Assembly (NCBI GenBank): GCA_016713305.1
Contig: JADJPK010000014.1
Coordinates: 1 to 64,000 of the forward strand
Source: Betaproteobacteria bacterium
GTDB lineage: Bacteria > Pseudomonadota > Gammaproteobacteria > Burkholderiales > Ga0077523
Reading direction: 5' to 3'
Length of the DNA: 64,000 nucleotides
In this document: positions 44,983 to 53,898 of the stretch, in pieces
Layout of the letters: each line of letters starts with the position of its first letter
Position numbering within the stretch: the stretch's first letter is position 1
The notes under the pieces: generated by a model
Databases searched by the model: none
Told to the model about the DNA's origin: nothing
Seen by the model: only the letters and a program-made list of their open reading frames with translations
Program-made: the position numbers and the translations under genes

Positions 44983-45752
44983 GGGGACTGGACGTCTTTC
45001 GTGAGCACTTCGCCGGCCACGCCGATCAGTTCGTGCTGATCGGCGGCACGGCCGCGACGCTTGCGATGGAAGAGGCGGGGCTCGAGTTTCGTGCCACGAA
45101 GGACCTGGACATCGTCCTCCACATCGAGGCGCTCAGCCCATCATTCGGCGACGTGTTCTGGCGCTTCATCGAGGCGGGCGGCTATGAGATCCGACAGGCC
45201 AGTGACACCGGGAAGCCAGTCTTCTATCGATTCCAGAAGCCGGCCGATGATCGCTTTCCCGTCATGCTCGAGCTGTTCTGCCGGGCCCCTGAGGCGATCA
45301 AGCTGGCCGAAGGAAGTCACCTCACACCGATTCCCGTCGACGAGGCCGTCGCGAGCTTGTCCGCGATCCTGCTCGACGATGCGTACTACGAGTTCATCCT
45401 TGCAGGACGCAGGGAACTCGACGGCCTGCCGTGGGTGGGCGAGGACAGGCTGATTCCGCTCAAGGCCAGCGCCTGGCTGGACCTTGGCGAACGTCAGGCC
45501 AAGGGTGAGCGGATCGACACCAAGAACATCCGCAAGCACGCGAACGACGTACTCCGCCTGTCGCAGCTGCTCACCCCGGACACTCGCATACCCGTCGCCG
45601 AGAGAATCGCGCAGGACTTGAACAGCTTCCTCGACGCGATCAAGGCAGATCGCTCGATCGATCCGAAGTCGCTCAAGATCAACAGCAGCGTCGGCGAGAT
45701 TGCCGAACGGATCGCGCGGGCCTACGGCTTGGATCCACGGCGCGCGACGTGA
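44976..45752 (+). CDS. Nucleotidyltransferase-like protein, AbiEii-type (putative toxin)
   Basis: This 258-residue protein starts with GTG within the upstream gene (7-bp overlap). The N-terminal NTase core is visible: the GG-helix in VLIGGTAATLAMEEAG at about residues 20-35, and the metal site TKDLDIVL (D-x-D) near 42-46. A later basic element, LIPLKASAWLDL, is in the position where AbiEii-like enzymes have KxxA. AbiEii toxins and MenT relatives transfer nucleotides to tRNA or nucleotides and are neutralised by the upstream repressor. The target of this protein is unknown. The last 130 bp of its coding sequence are repeated about 1.15 kb downstream. Confidence 0.7.
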   Translation: MVRGLDVFREHFAGHADQFVLIGGTAATLAMEEAGLEFRATKDLDIVLHIEALSPSFGDVFWRFIEAGGYEIRQASDTGKPVFYRFQKPADDRFPVMLELFCRAPEAIKLAEGSHLTPIPVDEAVASLSAILLDDAYYEFILAGRRELDGLPWVGEDRLIPLKASAWLDLGERQAKGERIDTKNIRKHANDVLRLSQLLTPDTRIPVAERIAQDLNSFLDAIKADRSIDPKSLKINSSVGEIAERIARAYGLDPRRAT

Positions 45753-45782
45753 TCACGATTAGGTTATGTTGGCCGGCACCCG

Positions 45783-45817
45783 CGCAGCGTCACGTGCGCG
45801 GGACGCACTGAGCTGAC
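45783..45817 (+). repeat. 35-bp repeat, left copy
   Basis: The sequence beginning CGCAGCGTCACGTGCG and ending ACGCACTGA(G)CTGAC matches the segment at 60582-60616 at 32 of 35 positions. The inner part GTGCG-5 bases-CGCAC forms a small hairpin whose stem is conserved while the loop differs (CGGGA here, TGGCA there). This copy lies just after the nucleotidyltransferase gene. Confidence 0.6.
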
Positions 45818-46019
45818 TCACGATTCCGGGACGATCGACCGGCGCCAATCATCGTCCGCTGGTGTGCAGAAGTCCGATCGCCGATTCCATCAGTCCGTCG
45901 AAGCGGGGGATCCCTCTGGCCGCGGACCGGGATTCAACGATAGACGGGGCGTTTCCCTGCGGCGGAGTTTCTACGCGAGCCCCCGCGTGACCGCGGTGTG
46001 GGTCGAAGGGTAGAATTTG

Positions 46020-46152
46020 TCCTGCTCTTGGGGAGTAGTCGACCGTCGGCCTCGGCCGAGCGGGGCTCGCGTCAACACACTTGGCCTGTCCTGGCCATGG
46101 CACGAGCGGCGGGATGTCCGGCGAGACCATTGGCTGCGGGTCCCCTACCTGG
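46020..46152 (+). ncRNA. yybP-ykoY (Mn2+) riboswitch
   Basis: The leader of the TMEM165-family gene carries the conserved primary-sequence boxes of the yybP-ykoY class in order. TTGGGGAGTAG is at 46029-46039, CGTCAACACACTTGG at 46071-46085, GGCGAGACCATTG at 46121-46133, and a closing CCCCTAC at 46143-46149. Variable hairpins lie between them. E. coli mntP and alx use this class to sense Mn2+ and raise expression of exporters. The downstream ATG is about 50 bases beyond, with GGAG as ribosome site, so control may be translational. Confidence 0.85.
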
Positions 46153-46202
46153 CTGGGGAGGGGCGCGGTCATTCGGTTACTCGTCCCGGCCTGGAGCGTC
46201 CC

Positions 46203-46763
46203 ATGGAAGCCTTGCTCGTCTCGATCGGCATCGTTGCGCTCGCCGAGATCGGGGACAAGACACAGTTGCTGACCCTCGTGCTAGCCGCGCGCTACAAGAA
46301 GCCCTGGCCCATCGTCGCGGGCATCTTTGTGGCGACCCTTGTCAATCATGCTATCGCCGGTGTGGTTGGCGCTTGGCTCACCAAGGTGATCGGCGCCGAT
46401 GCCATGCGCTGGATCCTCGGGCTCTCGTTCATTGCGATGGCGGCCTGGATGTTGATCCCCGACAAGCTGGACGATGATGCCAGTGCGTCACGCAAGGTTG
46501 GCGGCGTATTCGTGACGACCACCTTCCTCTTCTTCGTCGTGGAGATCGGCGACAAGACTCAGATCGCCACCGTGGCCCTTGCCGCCCGCTTCGACTCCCT
46601 CATCGCCGTGGTCATGGGCACGACCATAGGCATGCTGCTCGCCAACGCCCCGGTCGCATTCTTCGGCGAGACGCTGGCCCGGCGACTTCCGGTGCGCGCG
46701 GTCCATGTCGCGGCAGCGCTGGTGTTTGCAGCGCTAGGCGTCGGCGTGCTGACTTTCGGCTAG
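46203..46763 (+). CDS. TMEM165/GDT1 (UPF0016) family cation exporter
   Basis: This 186-residue inner-membrane protein has six predicted helices built as two homologous halves. Each half carries the family motif E-x-G-D-K-T/S: AEIGDKTQ near residues 15-20 and VEIGDKTQ near 114-119. Family members export Mn2+ (MneA) or exchange Ca2+/Mn2+ for H+. The yybP-ykoY leader directly upstream supports manganese efflux. It sits between the nucleotidyltransferase gene and a partial copy of that gene's 3' end, so it may have been captured by recombination. Confidence 0.9.
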   Translation: MEALLVSIGIVALAEIGDKTQLLTLVLAARYKKPWPIVAGIFVATLVNHAIAGVVGAWLTKVIGADAMRWILGLSFIAMAAWMLIPDKLDDDASASRKVGGVFVTTTFLFFVVEIGDKTQIATVALAARFDSLIAVVMGTTIGMLLANAPVAFFGETLARRLPVRAVHVAAALVFAALGVGVLTFG

Positions 46764-46775
46764 GCGATGCTCGGG

Positions 46776-46903
46776 CTTCTCGACGCGCGATCGAGGCAGA
46801 TCGCTCGATCGATCCGAAGTCGCTCAAGATCAACAGCAGCGTTGCCGAGATTGCCGGACGGATCGCGCGGGCCTACGGCTTGAGTCGACCCCGCAAGGCG
46901 TGA
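46776..46903 (+). pseudogene. Duplicated 3' end of the nucleotidyltransferase gene
   Basis: This 128-bp segment is about 90% identical to the last part of the gene ending at 45752. Its frame reads ADRSIDPKSLKINSSVAEIA and GRIARAYGL, then a different ending SRPRKA and TGA. Most differences preserve the protein (for example GTC to GTT), so it is a diverged paralogue tail, not a copy made by sequencing. The rest of the gene is missing. It lies just after the TMEM165-family gene. Confidence 0.8.
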
Positions 46904-46955
46904 TCGTCAACCGGCGGCTGGGAAGCGGCGAGCGTGCCCACATCGGTGGGAGCGT

Positions 46956-48359
46956 CTAAGACCGGACTCTCGTAGCGACGAGACGCAGCGCGCCGGCGTC
47001 GTTGAATAGCAGTCCGCGCGCCTGAACGACCGAACCGATGCTCACGTTTGCCGCACCGGTCAGCAGAGTCGTCGCACGCTGGTAGACCGTGACCGATGTC
47101 TTGCCCGTGAGCTTGGCGAAGGCCGAGTCGGCGGGCACCGTCAGGACGAAGGTGGCCTCCGAGCCCGACGGCGTGTATCCGGAGACCGTCCCCCGCAGCC
47201 CTTGCTGGGCCAGGCGCACCGACGTCGCCGTCAGCGTGCCACCACCGGTCATGCCGTGCATCCCCCCGCCCTGCATCCACTGCGAGGTGCTGAGCGCTTC
47301 GACGCGTTGCCCCGCGCTCACATTCGCGCGATCGAAGCGCGGTGTGAACGGAAGGTTCGCCAGGTCGACATTCAACGCGTCGATGGCGAAGGTCGTGCTG
47401 TCGCCGATGTTGACCGTTGTCGTGCCCGCCAGACCCGACGCCATCATTCCGCCGCTGGCGCCGTCGTGCATCACCAGCACCAGCTGCGTAGGTGGAGTGC
47501 CCGTCACCGTCGCAATCACGCCGCCGGACATCGCGCCGCCGGACGCCATGTGCGACTGGACGTGAGAGGCGACCCACGTACCGTCCGGCTGGAGGCTTGC
47601 ATCCACGGAGACGATCTGTCCGGCGCCCATCCCGTGCTGGCCGCCCGTCCCTTCGTAATGCGTACCGCTATGGGTTGTCAACGGAATGCCGCTCAGGCCC
47701 TGCATCATCGACAGCGTGAATGCGTTGGTGCCGGTTCCGCCCACGACCCCGACAAGACCGTGCAGGCCGCCCTGTTCATGGTGCTGGCTGTTGGCAACCG
47801 CAGCGTTGTGATGCGCGGTCAGCGCGGGCGACATGCTCACGTTGCCCGCAGAGTCGATGCCGACCGAGGCCCACATGTTCATGTCGAAGTTGACGACCAT
47901 AGGCGTCGCGCCGACCACCAGCGGGGAGCTGAAGGTGACGTGACTGGTCATCGGTCCCGCGACCTGTCGCTGCAGCGGCTGCCCGGTCGCGGGGTCCATG
48001 TGCATGACGGTGGCCGCGCCGAATGTCATCGTCGCACCCGTGTACATGCCGTGCGGGACGTTCGTGACGGCCAGCGGCGCGACGGTGCCCATCAGGTGCA
48101 TCAGCTCCATTGGCCGCGGCGACGACAGCATGGTCACCGACTGGCCGTCCGCCCTGTGAAGGGCGACGGCGTTGACGGTGACGTTGACGGCCATCAGGCG
48201 ATCGGCTGGATCGTCGCCGAGATTGATCTGGACCGGCGATGTCGCCGTGGTCGGCGCGGTCGTCGGTGGCGTGTTAGAAGTGGCTGGCGACGTTCCACTG
48301 CCGCCGCCACCACAGGCGGCCAGCATCAGCGCGGCCGTCATCAGCGCAAGACGTCTCAT
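46956..48359 (-). CDS. DUF4382/DUF5666 lipoprotein with Met/His-rich segments
   Basis: This is a 467-residue lipoprotein. The lipobox is LMLAACGGGG, with a Gly/Ser/Thr-rich linker (GTSPATSNTPPTTAPTTATS). A DUF4382-like segment follows (MAVNVTVNAVALHRADGQSV), then DUF5666-like beta repeats (for example GGVIATVTGTPPTQLVLVMH and QARGLLFNDAGALRLVATRV). It is unusually rich in Met and His: HHNAAVANSQHHEQGGLHG, HGMGAGQIV, MQGGGMHGMTGGG. Such clusters can bind Cu(I)/Cu(II), and the gene opens a metal-handling region. Role as periplasmic metal buffer or outer-membrane-linked protein is inference. Confidence 0.82.
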   Translation of the reverse strand: MRRLALMTAALMLAACGGGGSGTSPATSNTPPTTAPTTATSPVQINLGDDPADRLMAVNVTVNAVALHRADGQSVTMLSSPRPMELMHLMGTVAPLAVTNVPHGMYTGATMTFGAATVMHMDPATGQPLQRQVAGPMTSHVTFSSPLVVGATPMVVNFDMNMWASVGIDSAGNVSMSPALTAHHNAAVANSQHHEQGGLHGLVGVVGGTGTNAFTLSMMQGLSGIPLTTHSGTHYEGTGGQHGMGAGQIVSVDASLQPDGTWVASHVQSHMASGGAMSGGVIATVTGTPPTQLVLVMHDGASGGMMASGLAGTTTVNIGDSTTFAIDALNVDLANLPFTPRFDRANVSAGQRVEALSTSQWMQGGGMHGMTGGGTLTATSVRLAQQGLRGTVSGYTPSGSEATFVLTVPADSAFAKLTGKTSVTVYQRATTLLTGAANVSIGSVVQARGLLFNDAGALRLVATRVRS

Positions 48360-48672
48360 CGGTGCTCCTCTCGTGAAGCCCTATGAAACACCCCTCAAGA
48401 CGTCGGCATGTTGCGATGCATCAAGTGACGTTGCGCAAATTCGAGTGAGGGGGAAGTCCTGCGCTGGCTCCGTTCCGGCGGCCCTACCAAGTGTTGGTGA
48501 TCGATCGTACAGCCGCAAGGTGGTCGGCTGGTCGGTGAGTGCGCCAACGACCAGCTCGCTGGTCATCGACGCACTGACGTGGCCGCGTGGCGTAGAGGCA
48601 AGCCCGCCGCGTTGCTGCATCACTCCGATCGGGCACTACACCTGCAAGGATTGCCGCGGCGTCGCCGGCGTG
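48360..48672. other. Non-coding stretch
   Basis: This 313-bp stretch lies between the lipoprotein start and the end of the methyltransferase remnant. It contains only the GAGGAG ribosome site of the lipoprotein gene near its left edge. I see no further gene or clear hairpin. Confidence 0.5.
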
Positions 48673-49211
48673 TCAGTCGCGGTGGCGATACACCTCGACG
48701 CGCGCTGGCGGCAGATTGCCCCAGACACGGCTCTTGGCGACGAGATCGAAGCAGCCGGGTACGCGCGCGTGGCCGAGCGCGATCTGGTAGGTGTACTGCA
48801 CGAGAACCCCGCCGCGCTCGAGCACTGCGCAGATCTGCGCTCCGATCGCGCGGACTTCCTCCCGGGACAGCGAAATCATCGGCAGGCTCGAGACCACGGT
48901 GGCGGCGGGCCCCCCGCCTTCATCGTGCGCCAGCAGTCGCGCGAGTTCGACCGCGTCGCCGCGGATCACGCTGACGCCGCGAAACGTCTCCCGCAAGTGG
49001 CGCGCGAGAATCGGGTCGCGCTCGACGACGATCAGCCGGTCCGGCGGCAGGCCGCGCGAGCAGCGCCGAGGTGATGGCACCCGTGCCCCCTCCGAGTTCG
49101 ACGACGAGACCGGCGGAGGCGTCGACCGCGGCGGCGACCGCACGCGCGAGCCGCGGCGAACTCGGACAGCAAAGCGCCCACGGAGCGGGGGTTGCTCAGT
49201 AATGCGCGCAT
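48673..49211 (-). pseudogene. SAM-dependent methyltransferase (phospholipid MTase-like), two frameshifts
   Basis: A methyltransferase of the PmtA type is spread over three frames. The start ATG (49211) gives MRALLSNPRSVGALL. After an extra base near 49165 the next frame gives PSSPRLARAVAAAVDASAGL and VVELGGGTGAIT (motif I). After a second shift near 49055 the third frame gives LPPDRLIVVERDPILARHL, DAVELARLL, SSLPMISLSREEV and the C-terminus. The joined sequence is a normal 180-residue phospholipid/PE methyltransferase. Both lesions are single-base changes. It lies between a lipoprotein and the DsbD-like gene. Confidence 0.75.
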
Positions 49212-49420
49212 GAAAGCGCCAGCTGAGCGCCGCGCTTCGCGCCTGTCGCAGCACTCCTCGGCCTCGATCAGGCGACTTGCGGCTGTCGATCCGGGGCGGA
49301 GTAGACGCGGGCCATCCAGAAGCAACTTGCGAGCAGGACGGCAAGGACATCGCAGGGATGCGGAAACATCGGTAGCGAGTATCCGTCCGTTCAGGGCTCA
49401 CGAATACTGCGTGGCCACGG

Positions 49421-51565
49421 CTACTGGATCTTGTCCAGCGCGTCGAAGACGATGCCCGGGGTCAGCAACTGCGGCAGCAAGGCCGCTTTCCCTGAGCGGT
49501 CGTACAGCACGTACAGCGGCACCCCGTTGCGCCCAAACTCGGCCAGCGCCTGCGTGATGCGCTCGTCGCGACTGGTCCAGTCGGCGCGCATCAGGACGAC
49601 GCCGTCGGCAGCGAACCGGGCGCGAACCCGTTCGGTGTCCAGCACGGCCTTCTTGTTGATCTGACAGGTCACGCACCAGGCTGCCGTGAAGTCGACGAAA
49701 ACCGGCTTGCCCTCACCATGCAGCTGAGCCAGCGTCTCGCGCGAATAGTCGATCCAACCATCGCCGAGCGCCACCTCGCTGGTACCCGCCGCTCCCGCGC
49801 CCACGATCGGGGTGAACGTCAATGCAGCGACCACTGCACCGGCCAGGGCCACCCAGCGGAACACGCTTGCGCCGCGCTGAGACAGGCCAAGCGCCCACAG
49901 CGCGAAGCCGACGGCCACCATAGCGCCCAGTGCCAGCGCGACCTCGCCGGCATCGACCTGCTGCATCAGCACCCACAGCAGCCAGACGCAGGTCGCGAAC
50001 ATCGGAAACGCCATCAACTGCTTGAAGATCTCCATCCAGCGCCCCGGCCGCGGCAATCGGGCCAGCCAGCGCGGAAACAGTGTCAGCAGCAGGTACGGCA
50101 GCGCCATACCGACGCCGAGCGCCGCGAAGACCGACATCGCGATAGCCGGCGGTTGCGTGATCGCATACCCGAGCGCCGCACCCATGAACGGCGCCGTGCA
50201 CGGCGAAGCGACGATCACCGCCAGCACGCCGGTGCCGAAACTGCCGCGCCAGTCGGACTTGCGCGCCAGCGCGTCGGCCGCCTGCGAGTTGACGACGCCC
50301 TGCCCGAACGTGAACTCGAACACGCTGAGCAGGTTCAGGCCGATGACGAAGAACAGAACGGTCAGCGCTGCGATCACCCACGGCGTTTGCAGCTGAAAGC
50401 CCCAGCCGAGCGCCTGGCCGGTCTGCTGCAGGGCGAGCAGCAAGGCAGCCAGCAGCACGAACGAAAGCACGACGCCAGCCGTGAACGCGAGTCCATGCGC
50501 GGCCAGCGGACCGGACTGCGTGCGGTGTTTCGAAAGCCCGATCAGCTTCAGCGACAGCACCGGGAACACGCAGGGCATCAGATTCAGGATCAGGCCGCCC
50601 AGAAGCGCGCCGCCGAACGCAATCAGCAGCGTCATCGAGGCTGAGCTGCCAACTGGATCCTTGCCCGCAGTCTCGAAGGCGCTCGCCGCGACCGCGCCAG
50701 CAGAAACCGGCGCCTCGACTGTTGCGGTCCACCCGTTGGGAACGGCCGGCCCGCCGTTGGCGACGATCACGCCCTTCAGCGTCTTGAAATCGGGCGCGGC
50801 CGCCGTCGCCGCGGTCAGGTACACGGCAGTCTGCGTCCCTTCGCGCTTGAGGATCTGCGCTGCAGACGGTTCGATGCGGGCTTCTTCCAGCGGATAGAAC
50901 TCGACGCGGTCCATCCGGCGGTCGCTCGGCAAGGCCAACGCCAGCCGGAGCCGCTTGCCGTCGAGCGTTGCCTGCGCCTCGGCGCCGGCCAGCGGCTGCG
51001 GAACCAGCGCGCGGGCCGCCGCGAACAGGCTCGCCGCGGCAGAAGGTTTGGCAGACTCGCGGACCGGCAGCGTGAGGCTCAACGTGGCCCCATTTGGAAT
51101 GCAGACGTCCTTGCATTCGAGCCAATCCGCCTTCGCCTCGGCCCGCACCGTAACCGACCCGCCCGTCGCCAGGTTCTGCGGGACGCTCAGTGTGGTCAAC
51201 AGCATCGTTTCGGTCTTGTAGCCGAAGTTCACCATCGGCCCTAGCGGCAGCCGCTGCGGATGCGGCCATTCGATCGGCCCCGCGCTGAAACCCGGCGGCA
51301 GTTGCCACGCGATCTGAGTGGGCAATCCGGCATCGCCTGGGACCTGCCAGTAGCTGTACCAGCCTCCGGATGGCACCAGCCTCAGGCCGACCAGCAGCGG
51401 CTGGCCCGGCACCACCGCATCCGTCGCCGCGAGTAGTTCACCCTTGATGTTCGCCGCGGGCGCACCGAAGCGAGGAAGCGATTCGATCTGCGCGGTCGCA
51501 GACGCAACCAGCCCGAAGCCGATTGCGAGCGAGCAGAAAACGGACCTCACTCGTGTAGACAGCAT
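49421..51565 (-). CDS. DsbD/ScsB-like thiol:disulfide interchange protein
   Basis: This is a 714-residue inner-membrane protein in three parts. The signal peptide (VFCSLAIGFGLVASATA) and an N-terminal periplasmic beta domain with LECKDVCIPNG are followed by a central DsbD membrane domain (about residues 320-560) of eight helices with the conserved Cys in LNLMPCVFPVLSLK and VASPCTAPFMG. The C-terminal thioredoxin domain has AAWCVTCQINKK (CVTC). The longer N-terminal domain is typical of ScsB, which moves electrons from cytoplasmic thioredoxin to periplasmic partners involved in copper tolerance. The start is ATG 51565 with TGGAG upstream; ATG 51586 is possible. It is intact in a region full of lesions. 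Confidence 0.9.
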   Translation of the reverse strand: MLSTRVRSVFCSLAIGFGLVASATAQIESLPRFGAPAANIKGELLAATDAVVPGQPLLVGLRLVPSGGWYSYWQVPGDAGLPTQIAWQLPPGFSAGPIEWPHPQRLPLGPMVNFGYKTETMLLTTLSVPQNLATGGSVTVRAEAKADWLECKDVCIPNGATLSLTLPVRESAKPSAAASLFAAARALVPQPLAGAEAQATLDGKRLRLALALPSDRRMDRVEFYPLEEARIEPSAAQILKREGTQTAVYLTAATAAAPDFKTLKGVIVANGGPAVPNGWTATVEAPVSAGAVAASAFETAGKDPVGSSASMTLLIAFGGALLGGLILNLMPCVFPVLSLKLIGLSKHRTQSGPLAAHGLAFTAGVVLSFVLLAALLLALQQTGQALGWGFQLQTPWVIAALTVLFFVIGLNLLSVFEFTFGQGVVNSQAADALARKSDWRGSFGTGVLAVIVASPCTAPFMGAALGYAITQPPAIAMSVFAALGVGMALPYLLLTLFPRWLARLPRPGRWMEIFKQLMAFPMFATCVWLLWVLMQQVDAGEVALALGAMVAVGFALWALGLSQRGASVFRWVALAGAVVAALTFTPIVGAGAAGTSEVALGDGWIDYSRETLAQLHGEGKPVFVDFTAAWCVTCQINKKAVLDTERVRARFAADGVVLMRADWTSRDERITQALAEFGRNGVPLYVLYDRSGKAALLPQLLTPGIVFDALDKIQ

Positions 51566-51741
51566 GCTGAAGGGCTCCAGTCGCATTCCATGGCTCGGCA
51601 CCCCGGCTCGCTGCGGCGATTTGGCACGTAATCTGATCATCGTCCGCAGGTTTGGTTGCAGCGAATGGCCGAAAAGCGCGGCCGCTCGGTTAGTCCGTTT
51701 CCATGAAGCTCGGGCGGAGTCGTCTCGAGATGCCACTTCGG

Positions 51742-52059
51742 CTAACGCGGCCGCCCGCACTGACTGCAGAACTTCGAATCGGCCGACAATTTCGCGCCAC
51801 AACCCGTGCACTTTGCGATCAGCGACGCGCCGCAACGCTGACAAAACTTCGCATCGGCCCCATTCGGCCCCCCGCACTTGCCGCAGGCGTTATCTGCGCT
51901 CGCCGGTGGCATATCCTGCTGCGGCGAATAGTCAGTCGGCGAACCGCCGCGCTGATAGCGATACCCGCCGTGGTGACTGCCGCCATGGCCGCGGCGGTAG
52001 CTTTCCCCGGGTGGCCGCCCAAGCCTCTGAGCAAACGCTCGAGAAAACTCATGACTCAT
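51742..52059 (-). CDS. Double zinc-ribbon protein
   Basis: This 105-residue protein has a disordered, Gly/Arg/His-rich N-terminus (GHGGSHHGGYRYQRGGS) and two C-terminal zinc ribbons: CGKCGGPNGADAKFCQRCG and CTGCGAKLSADSKFCSQCG. Its ATG lies in the stop codon of the CDF exporter gene (ATGA overlap), so it is made together with that transporter. Short zinc-ribbon proteins can act as metal sensors or chaperones; the coupling to a Zn/Cd exporter suggests a metallochaperone, but this is inference. Confidence 0.75.
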   Translation of the reverse strand: MSHEFSRAFAQRLGRPPGESYRRGHGGSHHGGYRYQRGGSPTDYSPQQDMPPASADNACGKCGGPNGADAKFCQRCGASLIAKCTGCGAKLSADSKFCSQCGRPR

Positions 52060-52990
52060 GCTCCACGCGCTTCGGATCCTGTCGATTTCGCGCCGCCGAA
52101 TCCGTGCCGTGCCGCAGCCTGTTCGCAGGCTTCGCGCTCGACCTGGACCGTCGAGTGGTGGATGTCGAACCGTTCGGCCAGCAGTGCGCGCAGTTGCCGC
52201 ACCAGCTCGAAGGGTTCGGCGGTCGTCGGATTACCGACCACGTGCACTGTGAGGCTGACCTTTCCACTCGAGATCGACCAGACATGCAGGTCGTGGACGC
52301 CGGCGACGCCGGGTATCGAAGCAATCGCCCGTTCTACCTCGTCCATCCCGAGGCCTTCCGGCACTCCTTCCAGCAAAACGTTCAGGCTCTCACGCAGGAG
52401 AGTCCAGTGCGCGGCACCACCCACAGGCCGATCGCCACGGCGATCACGGAGTCGACCGCCGACCATCCGGTGAACCGGATGATCAGCGCGCCGACAATGA
52501 CGCCGACGGAGCCGAGCATGTCGCTCCACACTTCGAGGTAGGCGCCCTTCACGTTGAGGCTGGATTCCTTGCCAGCACTGAGCAGGCGCATGCTGATCAG
52601 GTTCACCACGAGCCCGAAACTCGCTACGACGAGCATCGTGATCGAGTCGATCGCCGGCGGTTGCTGAAGCCGCCGGTACGCTTCGATCAGGATGTAGATC
52701 GCGACCAAGAACAGCAGCACGGCATTGAAAGTCGCGGCGAGAATCTCGAAGCGGTAGTAGCCGAAGGTCCTGCGGCCGTCGGCCGGGCGCTTGCCGATGC
52801 GGATGGCCGCGAGTGCGATCGCGAGGCCGGCCGTATCCGTGAACATGTGCGCCGCATCCGATATCAGCGCCAAGCTGCCGGAGAGCAGGCCACCGACCAC
52901 CTCGGCAATCAGGAAGGAGCCCGTCAGGCCGAACGCCCACCACAGAGCCCTTTCGTTGCCGGTCGTCCGGTGCGCGTGACCGCTTCCCAT
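52056..52990 (-). pseudogene. CzcD-type cation diffusion facilitator, one frameshift
   Basis: The first 200 codons contain the CDF core: SLALISDAAHMFTDTAGLAI (HxxxD metal site) and then LAIALAAIRIGKRPADGRRT. After IGLWVVPRT the frame ends, and the C-terminal domain continues one base off at 52401-52412 with WTLLRESLNVLLEGVPEGL and the cytoplasmic domain IPGVAGVHDLHVWSISSGKV. The repaired protein has about 310 residues, the normal CzcD/ZitB length. It should export Zn/Cd/Co out of the cytoplasm. The C-terminus is translationally coupled to the zinc-ribbon gene. Confidence 0.8.
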
Positions 52991-53156
52991 TCGTGAGATC
53001 CGTCGTGTGTGACGGTGCGTGGCCGCTACCGTTACCCGTTCGCGTACCCTCGGAGCCGCTCAGGCAGGAGCGTAATCACGACGGACAGCAGCGAAGATCA
53101 GCGCGGCGGCGTTGAACACGATACCGGTGTCCGCGGAATTGAATGCCGGCCATCGA

Positions 53157-53621
53157 TCATTTTCCGTCTTTCTTCAGCATGTCGCCGCTCGCCGTGGCAG
53201 CGCGCACCTTCGCCTTGACCTCGATCGTCTCGCGCTTGCCGCCGCTTTCAACGACCAGCGTCACGGGCACGACATCACCGTCCTTCATCTGCTGCTTCAG
53301 GTCCATCATCATCACGTGGTAGCCGCCGGGCTTCAGGTCGACCGTACGACCCGCAGGCAGCGCCACCGACTGCACGGCGCGCATACGCATGACGTTGTTC
53401 TCCATCTTCATTTCGTGGATCTCGACGACACCCGCAACCGGCGAGCGGGCTTCGATGAGCTTCGCGTCCGTGGCCGACCTAAGTTGCATGAAGGCGCCGG
53501 TGGACATCTGCTGCGGAACGGTGCCTCGGATCCACGGGTCGCCGACGGTGACCTGAGCGGCAGCGGGAAGCGTGACGGAAAGCGCGACGCATGCGGCCGC
53601 GGCGTAACGAGTCGATTTCAT
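53157..53621 (-). CDS. PCu(A)C-type periplasmic copper chaperone
   Basis: This 154-residue secreted protein (signal peptide ending PAAAQ) has the PCuAC domain. Copper ligands are visible in VEIHEMKMENNVMRMR and GGYHVMMMDLKQQMK, the H-x(n)-M and M/H pattern used to bind Cu(I). Family members such as PcuC deliver copper to the CuA centre of cytochrome c oxidase, often with SCO. A SCO homologue (frameshifted) lies 2.5 kb away on the same strand, so the two may cooperate. Confidence 0.9.
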   Translation of the reverse strand: MKSTRYAAAACVALSVTLPAAAQVTVGDPWIRGTVPQQMSTGAFMQLRSATDAKLIEARSPVAGVVEIHEMKMENNVMRMRAVQSVALPAGRTVDLKPGGYHVMMMDLKQQMKDGDVVPVTLVVESGGKRETIEVKAKVRAATASGDMLKKDGK

Positions 53622-53898
53622 GCGAGGAATCCTCGGTTCGAATAAAGGCGCGCGCTCGGCGTGCGAAAAAGACCGCTGGCACTCAGCGGCGGGATTCGGG
53701 CAGCGTCGCGGCGGGACAGCGTAGGTGCCCTTTCCGGCGCGTCTTGCACAGGTGCTACTGCTGGAACCGGTGCCTGCGCCAGCGCGATGACCGTGTTGGC
53801 TGGGCGCCCCACGGATGCGCGTGCCTCGTCCGCGGCACTGCAGTGATGGGAAACCGGTGCGGCGTACAAAGTCCCAAGCGCCGAGGAGCCCAAAGGCG

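Noticed and set aside
53622..53898. Possible small gene between PCu(A)C and the cytochrome
   Set aside because: A minus-strand frame gives a plausible C-terminal-like sequence but has no start, ribosome site or family match.
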